A stretch of DNA of 64,000 bases from Anthoceros angustus (Eukaryota; Streptophyta; Anthocerotopsida; Anthocerotales; Anthocerotaceae): the NCBI GenBank assembly GCA_010909165.1, contig MU008153.1:62001-126000 (forward strand). The letters are read 5' to 3'. The position numbers were made by a program, and so were the translations under genes. Each line of letters starts with the position of its first letter. Position 1 is the stretch's first letter. The notes under the pieces are model-generated. The model was not told where the DNA came from. It saw nothing but the letters and a program-made list of their open reading frames with translations, and did not search any database. Below are positions 1 to 9,389 of the stretch, piece by piece.

Positions 1-446
1 TGCAAATTATATGTATTGCGTAAATTACGTATGCCATATAATTTTATCAATTTTACAAGTGTAAACTTACAATTTGGTGTACTTCAAGTGTTATAAAAAA
101 ATACCCTTATGAACCCCCATCGGGGGTATCAGTAACGATATCGTAATTTAAGAAGGTAATATAAGATATAGAATAGACAAGTCGTAAAGCCACAAGCCTG
201 GCAATGTACTCACGATGATGGCCACAATTTTCATACATCGTTTCTTCTACTTCTTCGGATCCCATGGTCTGTTCTCTTCAAAAATCATAGCGATTTCTCC
301 CATCAACGGTGATAAGAAACATTCAGCCCATTGGCTACAGCCTACCAATACCGTTCAAAATCAATGTGATGATACAAGAATTTATTCTAGTAACATGCAA
401 TGAATTCACCCTCATACATGGCACGGGATTATACCCAAATGGCCTA
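1..446. other. AT-rich intergenic sequence, no gene seen
   Basis: The sequence is AT-rich and holds only short chance reading frames, the longest 62 codons at 215-403. I see no protein family, RNA gene or element end in it. It lies beyond the 3' end of the minus-strand PPR gene. Confidence 0.5.
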
Positions 447-678
447 GGCCAAATGGACACACATTTATAAGAACGCCGTGATTAAGCATCCTCAGCTTGG
501 ATAGGTACTTAGATGGGGTGCCTAAAGGGAGTGGATGCCCTTGGTGCAAGTAGCTTAGGCACGGCCAAATGCACACACATTTATAAGAACGCTGTGATTA
601 AGCATCCTGAACTTGGATCGGTACTTAGATAGGGTGCCTAAAGGGAGTGGATGCTCTTGGTGCAAGTTGCTTAGGCAC
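447..678. repeat. 116-bp direct tandem duplication
   Basis: Two adjacent copies, 447-562 and 563-678, both run from GGCCAAATG to CTTAGGCAC and differ by a few substitutions. They share the segments CACACATTTATAAGAACG and GGTGCCTAAAGGGAGTGGATG. No coding function is apparent. Confidence 0.85.
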
Positions 679-702
679 ACCATGGTACAAGTTGTTAAGT
701 AC

Positions 703-744
703 CAAGTCCCACGATGGAAATCCCAAGTCCCACGATGGAAATCC
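703..744. repeat. 21-bp perfect tandem duplication
   Basis: A 21-bp unit beginning CAAGTCCCACGATGG is present twice in a row (703-723 and 724-744). It lies just after the 116-bp duplication and may be part of the same slippage-prone stretch. Confidence 0.85.
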
Positions 745-1277
745 GTCCTTAGAGGACTTAAACAAAATTCTTCTTCTTCTTCCATCGTCTGAACAGGGTT
801 TCGATCCTTCGGCTTGGAGGACTGCAAAATAAGTGTCCACCATTCCACTAGTCGTCATGAGGTAAATGAAACTATCTAACATTCAGTTCATAAGGTCCGG
901 ATTCACCAGCTCCATGACCGTTGTCCAATATTACCTCCATGATTGTTAGAATCCAGTATCACCTCCATGTCCAGGATAACCTGCATGATCATCGGGACCC
1001 ACAATCACCTCCGTGGCCTTATGATTAATCCATTGATTGGTATTAAGGCATTGAAGATTCCAGTACCATCCTAAGACTTGGTATCGAGGCAAGACAATCG
1101 AGAATTGGGACTATCACCATAAGACTTGGTATCAAGACAACTCGCACTGAGTATCTCCAGAAGAACAAAGCCTGCTTCACGATGATGAGAATTAACACAA
1201 CCATCAAAGCATACTAAACTAGTATCATTTAAAGAAATGACAAGATGATGTTCTAAGTCCTGGATGTTCTTTCCGCA
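745..1277. other. Intergenic, probable 3' flank of the E-class PPR gene
   Basis: No supported gene. It contains short imperfect direct repeats such as ATCACCTCC and TAAGACTTGGTATC. The part next to 1278 would be the 3' untranslated region of the minus-strand PPR gene, whose stop codon lies at its left edge. Confidence 0.4.
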
Positions 1278-4200
1278 TCAGTAGACTTCCAGCTGCTTTA
1301 AAGTGGCATATATACTTTTACTGTCAGGATGCTTCTTATCACCAACCAAGAACGTATGCACCAACCCATCCATGTCTGTCCACCAGCTCTGTCCAGGCTG
1401 CTTCCAAGCCCCGCTTCCTATTCTCCTTGCCTGCATCTCCTGTGCCTCCTCCCTCATCTGGGCTTCAGTATATATGTTTGACATCAACACATAGGCTGCA
1501 GCATCTTTCTTGTCGAGCTTGACTGCTTCGTCAAAGACATGGCGTCCCACCTCCACGTTGTTCCACTTTCGACAAGCACCCAACAGAGTGTGCCATACTG
1601 CAGCATTGGGCTGTACAGGCATTGTTCTTACCAAAGTTAGTGACTCGTGTAGTTGGCCTGCACGACCCAGGAGGTCGACCATGCATGTGTAGTGCTCCAC
1701 TGTAGGAGTGATGCCATAGTCCTTGCTCATAGCCTCAAAGTACTCTTGCCCCTTGTCCACTAGACCCGCATGACTGCAAACTGTCAGTACACTAAGGAAC
1801 GTGATGCCGACTGGCTGTACTCCATCCTGTGTCATTCTATGAAACAGGTCGAACACCAGTTGACTCTCTCCTTGACGTGTGTAGCCTGCAATTAATGCAT
1901 CCCACGCAACGTCGTCCCTGTGGGGCAATGCCTCAAACACCTGCTGTGCCTCAGCCATGTTCCCAGATTTCCCGTACATGTTTATCAAACTGCATGCTAC
2001 AAGCACATCAGATTGAAGACCCTGTTCTTTAATCTGTGCATGTAGCTGCCTTCCCACATGCAAAGCTGCGACGTTTGCACATGCCTGCAGGAGGCACACA
2101 AATGTCACAGAACTGGGTGCAACGATGCCTTCTTCTTGCATAGCCCTATAGAGACCAAGGGCTTCCTGGCCCATGCCTTGCTGGGAGTATCCCGCTATTA
2201 TTGCATTCCATGTCACCACATTCTTTTGAGCCAGCCCATCAAACACCCTGCGGGCATCCTCCAGGCTGCCGCACTTTGCATACATGTTTACCAAACTGTT
2301 GGCTACAAACACATCAGCCTGAACAGCTCCTTCTCCAATCTCTGCATGTAGCTGCTTGCCCTCCTCCAAAGCTGGGCTGCCCACAGTTGCACATGCCTGC
2401 AGGACAGACACAAATGTGACACCATCAGGTGCAACTAGGCCTTCTTGTTGCATAGCCCTGTAAAGATTAAGGGCTTCTTGACCCATGTCCTGCTGGGCGT
2501 ATCCTGCTATCATGCTATTCCACATCACCACGTTTTTCTGACCAAGTCCGTCAAACATGCCCCGAGCATCCTCTAGGCTGCCACACTTTGCATACATGTT
2601 CACCAAACTGCTAGCTAAAAGCACATCGCCTTCAAGCCCCTGCTCTCGAATTTGTGCATGAAGCTGCTTCCCCTTCTCCAAAGCTGCGGTGCCCACCGTT
2701 GCACATCCCTGCAAGACACACACAAATGTCCCAGCATTGGGTGCAACAAGGCTGCTTTCCTGCATTGACCTGTAAAGAGCAAGGGCTTCCTGCCCCCTGC
2801 CCTGCTGGGAATAGCCTGATATCATGGCATTCCATGTCACAACATTTTTTTGACCGAGTCCGTCAAACACGTCCCGAGCATCCTGAAGGCTGCCACACTT
2901 TGAATACATATTTATCAAGCTGCTGGCTACAAACACGTCAGTTTGAAGTCCTCCGTCTCTAACTTGTGCATGAAGCTGCTTCCCTTGTTTGAAAGCCTGG
3001 TTGCCAACACTTGCGCACGCCTGCAGGAGGCACACAAATGTCACAGAATCTGGTGCAGCGATGCCTTCTTGTTGCATCGTACTATGAATATGGAGAGCTT
3101 CCTGCCCCTTGCCCTGCTGAGAGTATCCCGCTATCATGGCATTCCACGTCACCACATCCTTCTGAGCAAGTCCATCAAACACGCCCTGAGCATCCTCTAG
3201 GCTGCCACACTTTGCATACATGTTTACCAAGCTATTGGCTACAAATGCATCACCTTGAAGTCCTCGTTCTCCAATTTGTGCGTGAAGCTGCTTCCCCTTC
3301 TCCAAAGCCGGGGAGCCCAGGCTTGCACATGCCTGCAGCAGGCACAGATATGTCACAGAAGTAGGTTCAACAGCGCCTTCTTCTTGCATAGCACGATAAA
3401 GTCTCAGGGCTTCCTGGCCCATGCCCTGCTGGGCATACCCAGCTATCAAGGCGTTCCATGTCACGACATCTTTCTGAGCAAGGCCGTCAAACACTCTTTG
3501 AGCCTCTTCCAAGCTGCCACACTTTGCATACATGTCCACCAAGCAATTCCAAACAAATAGATGATGATCACCGCTGGCCAACACATCAGCATGCACCTGC
3601 TGTCCACTTGTTAAATCTACTCCCCTGGCACAAGCTTGTAGGGCAGCTAGAAACACAGGGCGATCTGGCTTCACACTTGACCTGCGCATTTGATGATACA
3701 GCTCTATGGCCTGTTTGGCTTGTTTGTGTTTGACATGTGCTGAAATGATCGAAGCCCACATGAAAGAGTCTGGTTTGGCCACCATTGTGAATACCTCCAT
3801 TGCTTCTTGCAACCTGGCATGAGAGGCATACATTCGCAAAATGTGGTGGCACAAGAAAGTGTCCGACCCATACCCATTTCTCACGGCCAGAGCATGAATA
3901 CGGCGGCCCAGAGCAAGATCCTTCTGGACCATGCATTTTCTAAGGAAACGGTAAAATAGAGACTGAGAAACACGGCAGTCTCTCTGCACCCGAGCTGCAA
4001 GAGCCTCAACAGCCTCAGTGAACTGCCCCTCCTGCCATAGTTTGCTTACTTTTCTTGCTGTTACTTCCGTTTCGTATCTTGCAGGCCTGCGAGGGTCACG
4101 ACCATCCGTCACACTCCAGGTGGATGCAGGGGCAGGCCGACCCATCTGCTGCATACCCAGAGCAGCCGGCTGCGAGTCCACCCAAGCTCGCTTGTCATGG

Positions 4201-4421
4201 TTGCTCAACCAGAGGACCTCCGGGGACTGCCTATGCCGGAAGTCAGACAAACATGAGCATGGTCTATGTTGCCTGTGATGCCACGGAAGTACCTGGTCCA
4301 AAAAAGACCGTCGCCACAAGAGCTCCTGGGGCCCAGCATCTCCAGCCAGGCAACCTGTTGGAGGGCTCTTCCTGGGTGCATGAAGTGCAACAATCCGGGC
4401 ACCCATAGCTAGCAGGAACAT
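1278..4421 (-). CDS. PLS-class PPR protein, E subclass (no DYW), probable organellar RNA-editing factor
   Basis: An intact intronless frame of 1047 codons. After an Arg-rich N-terminus of about 150 residues (possible organelle transit peptide), the protein is a chain of P-L-S PPR triplets marked by seven MYxKCGSL-type S motifs, with VVTWNAMIAGY and VTFVCLLQACAS recurring about every 103-105 residues. The P and L motifs end in an E1/E2 region with the PG box (Pro1009-Gly1010 in KQPGQSW) and VHTFLVGDKKHPDS. The frame stops 46 residues after the start of that segment, so there is no deaminase domain. E-class PPRs of this type bind organellar transcripts and are thought to use a DYW domain supplied in trans. 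Several triplets are nearly identical, which suggests recent internal repeat expansion. Start chosen as the first Met; any of several Met codons up to about residue 90 is possible. It is paralogous to the divergent gene at 5370. Confidence 0.92.
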   Translation of the reverse strand: MFLLAMGARIVALHAPRKSPPTGCLAGDAGPQELLWRRSFLDQVLPWHHRQHRPCSCLSDFRHRQSPEVLWLSNHDKRAWVDSQPAALGMQQMGRPAPASTWSVTDGRDPRRPARYETEVTARKVSKLWQEGQFTEAVEALAARVQRDCRVSQSLFYRFLRKCMVQKDLALGRRIHALAVRNGYGSDTFLCHHILRMYASHARLQEAMEVFTMVAKPDSFMWASIISAHVKHKQAKQAIELYHQMRRSSVKPDRPVFLAALQACARGVDLTSGQQVHADVLASGDHHLFVWNCLVDMYAKCGSLEEAQRVFDGLAQKDVVTWNALIAGYAQQGMGQEALRLYRAMQEEGAVEPTSVTYLCLLQACASLGSPALEKGKQLHAQIGERGLQGDAFVANSLVNMYAKCGSLEDAQGVFDGLAQKDVVTWNAMIAGYSQQGKGQEALHIHSTMQQEGIAAPDSVTFVCLLQACASVGNQAFKQGKQLHAQVRDGGLQTDVFVASSLINMYSKCGSLQDARDVFDGLGQKNVVTWNAMISGYSQQGRGQEALALYRSMQESSLVAPNAGTFVCVLQGCATVGTAALEKGKQLHAQIREQGLEGDVLLASSLVNMYAKCGSLEDARGMFDGLGQKNVVMWNSMIAGYAQQDMGQEALNLYRAMQQEGLVAPDGVTFVSVLQACATVGSPALEEGKQLHAEIGEGAVQADVFVANSLVNMYAKCGSLEDARRVFDGLAQKNVVTWNAIIAGYSQQGMGQEALGLYRAMQEEGIVAPSSVTFVCLLQACANVAALHVGRQLHAQIKEQGLQSDVLVACSLINMYGKSGNMAEAQQVFEALPHRDDVAWDALIAGYTRQGESQLVFDLFHRMTQDGVQPVGITFLSVLTVCSHAGLVDKGQEYFEAMSKDYGITPTVEHYTCMVDLLGRAGQLHESLTLVRTMPVQPNAAVWHTLLGACRKWNNVEVGRHVFDEAVKLDKKDAAAYVLMSNIYTEAQMREEAQEMQARRIGSGAWKQPGQSWWTDMDGLVHTFLVGDKKHPDSKSIYATLKQLEVY

Positions 4422-5369
4422 ACGTTGGCCCCATGAGTCATGCCAGAACTCGAAACCCAGCTATGGTGCGTCCCATGTCTTCCTCCAAAACCTCTCCCTC
4501 GGGTTGATTAGATGCATCTTTACGCAATACAACATTTGCGTGCAAGGATGGGATGAGGATACCGTCAGCTTGTATGTGATTTCCTGGGAAGACTGGCTTG
4601 CAGTTGCCCCTATATCCATGTCATAGTCTTCGACGGTAGACACAAACACCTCCTTGCACGTTGGCAAGGAATCAGTTTGTCACATCGCATTCTAGGCTAC
4701 CTTTATGTATCTCGATCTTATGTACCTCGCTGTCTGGAAGGACCGTCGTGGGCGCCAATTCCGCTTTGTGGCTCTTCCTGAATCGGGCCCACTGAATAAC
4801 TGGTGGCAGATGATTCTCATCATCATGATTCAAGCTTTGTGAAGCAGCTCATCCTGGATAGTCTCATAGAAGTGTGATTGGCGGCTACCAGTCGGGACAC
4901 ATGCACTTCTGTCTTTTGCACAGATGCATGTCTAGACATTCACTTCATGGAAGGTCAAGTCATTTACAGAACTTTTGGTGCTAGGAGCTGAACAAGTTCC
5001 ACGAATTCCTGTCTTACAGAAGGGTCCTTACTCTCTTGGCTGAGCCAGTGCATGCTCATCGTTGTTCCAGGACAGTTTGGGAGACTGGTGATATTAGGGG
5101 ACAGCAATCTTCGGTTGGATCAGGACAAACTGGGCTTTCCTGGAGCATTGCAGGAGTGGTATATGGCGTTGTTGATGATTGTGGTTGCACTCAGTTGGGC
5201 TAGGTCTGGCTGCAGCGGAGGGAGGTCGTCTGTGCACTTCAAGGACTCAGCGAACGAGTCAGCTGCGTCCCGGCGATGGGGGATAGAGCAGGAAGGAGGA
5301 GGCTGACATGGTTCCTAGGATGGGTCAGATGCCCTTTGAGAGTGTGTCCACCCAGGTGGCTCCGGATCC
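4422..5369. promoter_or_regulatory. Shared upstream region of the divergent PPR pair
   Basis: About 950 bp separate the start codons of two divergently transcribed PPR genes, so both promoters or 5' leaders must lie here or nearby. A TGGGCC core (site II type) occurs on the minus strand near 4786-4791. No strong TATA box is evident. The short frames here look like chance. Confidence 0.45.
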
Positions 5370-8300
5370 ATGCTGAACTACCCAGCGCCAATCAGAATTG
5401 TTTGCTGGGCTTTCAGAATGCTGGCATCCGCCGTAAGGTGGGTGAGTGGCTCAAGCTTGCGTCCAGGGGCCAGAAAATGCTTAGTGTCCCGTGTCGAACG
5501 GGTGTCCGAGGCTGGGATTTGGAACAGACTGTGTCAGGGCGATCTCACTGACAGCCAGGCAGTTGAAGCACTGGACATTCTGGTGCAGAGAGGGTCTTCT
5601 GTTCCAAAATCCCTCTTCTATCAAGCTCTTAGAGGGTGCATTGAAAACAAAAATTTGGTTGTTGGCAGGCGTGTTCATGCTCTTACTCTCCAAGGTGGGT
5701 ACGAGGCACACACATCTCTGGCACACCATATCATCCGCATGTACGTCTCTCATGGAAGGTTGCAGGAAGCCATGGGCGTGTTTTTGGATGTGGTAGAGCC
5801 AGATTGTTCATTGTGGGGTTTCATGATATCGGTGCATGTTGGAAATGGGAGGCCCGTGCAGGCCTTGCAACTGTATCGACAGATGCGGCAGTCGAGTGTG
5901 AAGCCAGACCATGGAATATTTGTGGCTGTACTTAGAGCCTGTGGAATTGCAGCGGATTTGGCGTCTGGGAAGCAGGTCCATGCTGATGTTTTGGTAGGTG
6001 AAGGTGAACCCAGTATTTTACTTGGAAGCTGTCTGATAAACATGTATGTGAAATGTGGGAGCTTAGAGGATGCCCGTAGAGTGTTCGATAAATTGCGCAG
6101 GAAAAATGTGGTCACGTGGACTGCTATGATAGCAGGATATGCTCAGTATGGGTTGGGTAGAGAAGCGCTCGCGTTGTATGAGAGTATGCAGCAGGATGGT
6201 ATGACTTTGGGTGACTGGGTTACCTTTAAATGTCTCCTTAATGCTTGTGCGAGTGTTGGAGCGCTTCAAGAGGGCAAGAAGCTTCATTTACACATTCAGG
6301 AAAGAGGGCTAGAAAGTGACCTGTCAATATGCAATTGTCTGATTGACATGTATGCAAAATGCGGTAGCTTGGGTGATGCTCTCAGAGTGTTTGACACAAT
6401 GACAACCAGAGATGTGGTGACATGGAATGCGATGATTTCTGGATATGCTAACCATGGGCTCGGTCAAGAGGCTCTATCTCTCTATGCAAGTATGCGAAAG
6501 GACAGCACAGCTGCAGCAAATACTGTAACCTTTGTCTGCCTCTTGAAAGCATGTGCACAGACTGGAGCCTTACATCAGGGGAGGAAGCTGCATTTGCTGA
6601 TTCAGGAACGGGGGATTGAAGCTGAGATGGTTGTTGCCAACTGCTTGGTGGATATGTATGCAAAGTGTGGCAGCTTAGATGATGCTCGTAAAGTGTTTGA
6701 CAGTTTGCCTGTGAAGAATGTGATTACTTGGACTGCTATTATTTCTGGATATGCTGAGCATGGGCTTGGTCGAGAGGCCCTTCATCTTTTTGCATGTATG
6801 CAACAGGAGGGGATTAGTCAAGCTGATGTAGTTACATTTGTGTGCCTCTTGAAAGCATGCGCCGCTGTTGGTGCTTTACATGAAGGGCAACAGCTTCATG
6901 CTGATATTCAGGACAGAGGACTAGAAGCTGATGTGGTTGTTGGCAGCAGCCTGGTCGATATGTATGCAAAATGTGGAAGCATAGTGATTGCTCGCAAAGT
7001 GTTTGACAGACTGCCCACAAAGAATGTGGTCACGTGGAATGCACTGCTCGCAGGATATGTTGAGCATGGGTTCGGTCAGCAAGCTCTGGCTGTTTATGCA
7101 TGTATGGAGGAAGATGGCAGAACCTCAGCGGACCATTTCACGTTTGCTTGCCTTGTGAAAGCATGTGGGAGCATTGGAGCTTTAGATCTGGGCAGGCAGC
7201 TTCATATTCAGGTGCAGAAAAGAGGTCTGCAAGCCGATCCGGTTGTTGCTGGTAACCTCGTGGACATGTATGTGAAATGTGGGAGCTTGGAAGACGCTCG
7301 CAAAGTTTTTGACAAGTTGCACAGCAAAGATGAGGTGACATGGACTGTTATGATCTCAGGATATACTGAGCAGGGTCTTGGGCCAGAAGCCCTTGCCCTT
7401 TATGCAGACATGGCAAAGGAGTGCATTACTCCAGCTGATAGTTTTACCCTTGTTTGCCTGCTGAAAGCATGTGCAAGTGTGGGAGCTATCGATCAAGGAA
7501 GACAACTTCACTCTGAGATCCAGAAACGAGGTCTGGAAGCTGATGTGGTTGTCGGTAGTACCTTGGTCGACATGTACGGGAAATGCGGGAGCTTAATAGA
7601 TGCTTGTCGGGTGTTTGACAGGTTGCCAACCAAAGACGTGGTCACATGGAATGCCCTGCTGAATAGCTGTGGCCAACATAACAACGGTCTAAAAGCGATG
7701 CAGTGTTTCGAGGAGATGCAACAGCAGGGCGTCGAGCCTGATGACACAACATTTTTATGTCTGCTGGTGGCATGCAGCCATAGCGGACTGGTGAATGAGG
7801 GTAGGCAATATTTCAAAATGATGGCTGAGGACTACCGCATCGCTCCCAGTCTGCATCACTTCAATTGCATGGTGGATATTCTTGGGCGTTCTGGTCACCT
7901 TCATGCGGCAGAAAGCATGTTGAAAGCCATGCCATTTGAGAAGAACGTTGTGGGCTGGACATCTTTGCTGAGTTCCTGCAAGAGTCATGGCAGCTTAGAG
8001 TGTGCCAGGCGGTGTTTTGACCATCTGATCCGTATGGATCCTCAAATTGCATCTTCGTATGCAGTACTGGCCAGCATGTATGTGAGTGCTGGTAGGTGGA
8101 CAGAAGTAGACAAGATAGAAAACCTGAGAAAGGCTGCAGGTGCATGCAAAAAGCCCGCCCAGGCGTGGATTGAGGTGAACCGCAAAGTTCACACATTTTT
8201 TGTAGGAGAAGAAAGACTGGACACGTCTTTCAGGCTCAGGAGTGCGAATCTGCTGCAGTTGGAGGAGGATGGACCTCATGTGCCACACACGCAGCTGGTG

Positions 8301-8555
8301 CTGCAACCAGGATCCGTTTCAGAGAGGGAGGATGCCTTGTGTGGACATGCTGAGAAGCTGGCACTGGCTTACGGTCTTCTCAACACCCCAAATGGCACCA
8401 CACTGGTGGTCACCAAGAATCTTCGAATGTGCATTGACTGCCACAGTGGAACCAAGATCATGTCAAAGATCGAACAGCGGGAGATCATTGTCAGGGATGC
8501 CCACCGCGTGCACCATTTCTTGAATGGGTTTTGTTCATGTGGAGATGGGCACTGA
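5370..8555 (+). CDS. PLS-class PPR protein with variant DYW deaminase domain, organellar RNA-editing factor
   Basis: An intact intronless frame of 1061 codons. The N-terminus is hydrophobic and basic (possible transit peptide); a second Met at codon 17 (5418) is an alternative start. Seven P-L-S triplets follow, marked by MYVSHGRL, MYVKCGSL and MYAKCGSL S motifs, then E1/E2. The C-terminal domain has the cytidine-deaminase signature H993-A-E995 with C1021-IDC-H, and the second zinc site with H1048-H1049 and C1055-S-C1057. Two features depart from the canonical domain. The PG box reads KKPAQAW (from residue 927), with Ala where Gly is usual. The protein ends CGDGH rather than CGDYW. Families named DYW:KP, or the DRH and GRP clades, share such changes and are the candidate U-to-C editing enzymes of ferns, lycophytes and hornworts; placing this protein there is inference. 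The N-terminal third aligns throughout with the PPR at 1278-4421. Confidence 0.93.
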   Translation: MLNYPAPIRIVCWAFRMLASAVRWVSGSSLRPGARKCLVSRVERVSEAGIWNRLCQGDLTDSQAVEALDILVQRGSSVPKSLFYQALRGCIENKNLVVGRRVHALTLQGGYEAHTSLAHHIIRMYVSHGRLQEAMGVFLDVVEPDCSLWGFMISVHVGNGRPVQALQLYRQMRQSSVKPDHGIFVAVLRACGIAADLASGKQVHADVLVGEGEPSILLGSCLINMYVKCGSLEDARRVFDKLRRKNVVTWTAMIAGYAQYGLGREALALYESMQQDGMTLGDWVTFKCLLNACASVGALQEGKKLHLHIQERGLESDLSICNCLIDMYAKCGSLGDALRVFDTMTTRDVVTWNAMISGYANHGLGQEALSLYASMRKDSTAAANTVTFVCLLKACAQTGALHQGRKLHLLIQERGIEAEMVVANCLVDMYAKCGSLDDARKVFDSLPVKNVITWTAIISGYAEHGLGREALHLFACMQQEGISQADVVTFVCLLKACAAVGALHEGQQLHADIQDRGLEADVVVGSSLVDMYAKCGSIVIARKVFDRLPTKNVVTWNALLAGYVEHGFGQQALAVYACMEEDGRTSADHFTFACLVKACGSIGALDLGRQLHIQVQKRGLQADPVVAGNLVDMYVKCGSLEDARKVFDKLHSKDEVTWTVMISGYTEQGLGPEALALYADMAKECITPADSFTLVCLLKACASVGAIDQGRQLHSEIQKRGLEADVVVGSTLVDMYGKCGSLIDACRVFDRLPTKDVVTWNALLNSCGQHNNGLKAMQCFEEMQQQGVEPDDTTFLCLLVACSHSGLVNEGRQYFKMMAEDYRIAPSLHHFNCMVDILGRSGHLHAAESMLKAMPFEKNVVGWTSLLSSCKSHGSLECARRCFDHLIRMDPQIASSYAVLASMYVSAGRWTEVDKIENLRKAAGACKKPAQAWIEVNRKVHTFFVGEERLDTSFRLRSANLLQLEEDGPHVPHTQLVLQPGSVSEREDALCGHAEKLALAYGLLNTPNGTTLVVTKNLRMCIDCHSGTKIMSKIEQREIIVRDAHRVHHFLNGFCSCGDGH

Positions 8556-9348
8556 CCAAGCAGCTGGGCAACATCTCTACTTTCCTATGCTTGCATTGGC
8601 GTCATCTGATCCTCTCTCATCAGCTATGTGGGTTTCCAGAACTGCGCATTCCTCGCTTCAGGCCGATGAGCTGGTTCGCGCGGATTCTGAACTGCGAACG
8701 TTTATGGCTATTTTTGGACTCTCTTGTGCTCCCTGTCGGAATCTTCCAAGGTGAAACAGTAGAAGGCCTCGGCCTTACACTCATCATCGCTTCCATGAAG
8801 CAGCCTTACCAGGGCTTCGACAAACGAGCGGAGGTTTCATCCCGAGCCCCGCTCGTTAGTTTTCCCTGGTGGCAGCTCCATCAGACTTCGCTTGCACTTC
8901 CCTTCGCGATGTGATGAGGTGGCTTGTTGGGTCCTGATGAGAAAACTCAACAAGAAGAATGTCTTTCACACCCATCTTTGCACTGTTCATTTTCTGACTG
9001 ACAACACATGGTCTTGGGATCCTGAGACCGGAGCAGCACCTTTTCCATGCCCTTTTACAGATGGAAGCGTACTTCAGGCTAGCACATGGAGGGTAACATG
9101 GCCATCACCGACGCGCTGACATCCAACCTTGAAGACTTTCTGATAGATAGCTTTCGATACCCGCAAGAGCCCACATGCTATTTGGCTTAGAGAGGATGGT
9201 GGGGCGTGCACATGTATTGTTCTCAGTCCCGGGGTTCATTGCCGGTACAGTACGACCATGCCGCCCTCATCAAAAGCCTGCACACACAGAAGCAGACGTG
9301 TGAACGAAACAAAGTCTGAACTCCTGGTCTGAAGCATCTACGTCATCT

Positions 9349-9389
9349 GGGCCCCAAAAGAAGTTTGACTGGGCCCAGCTTGGGCCCAG
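9349..9389 (+). promoter_or_regulatory. Cluster of TGGGCC (site II / TCP-type) elements
   Basis: TGGGCC occurs three times within about 40 bp, at roughly 9351, 9370 and 9381, the last two inside the palindromic string CTGGGCCCAG and its near-copy. Site II elements (TGGGCC/T) are known plant promoter motifs of growth and organelle-biogenesis genes. The cluster lies about 1.5 kb before the IPT9 start codon, which would fit a promoter only if a 5' leader intron lies between. Confidence 0.35.
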
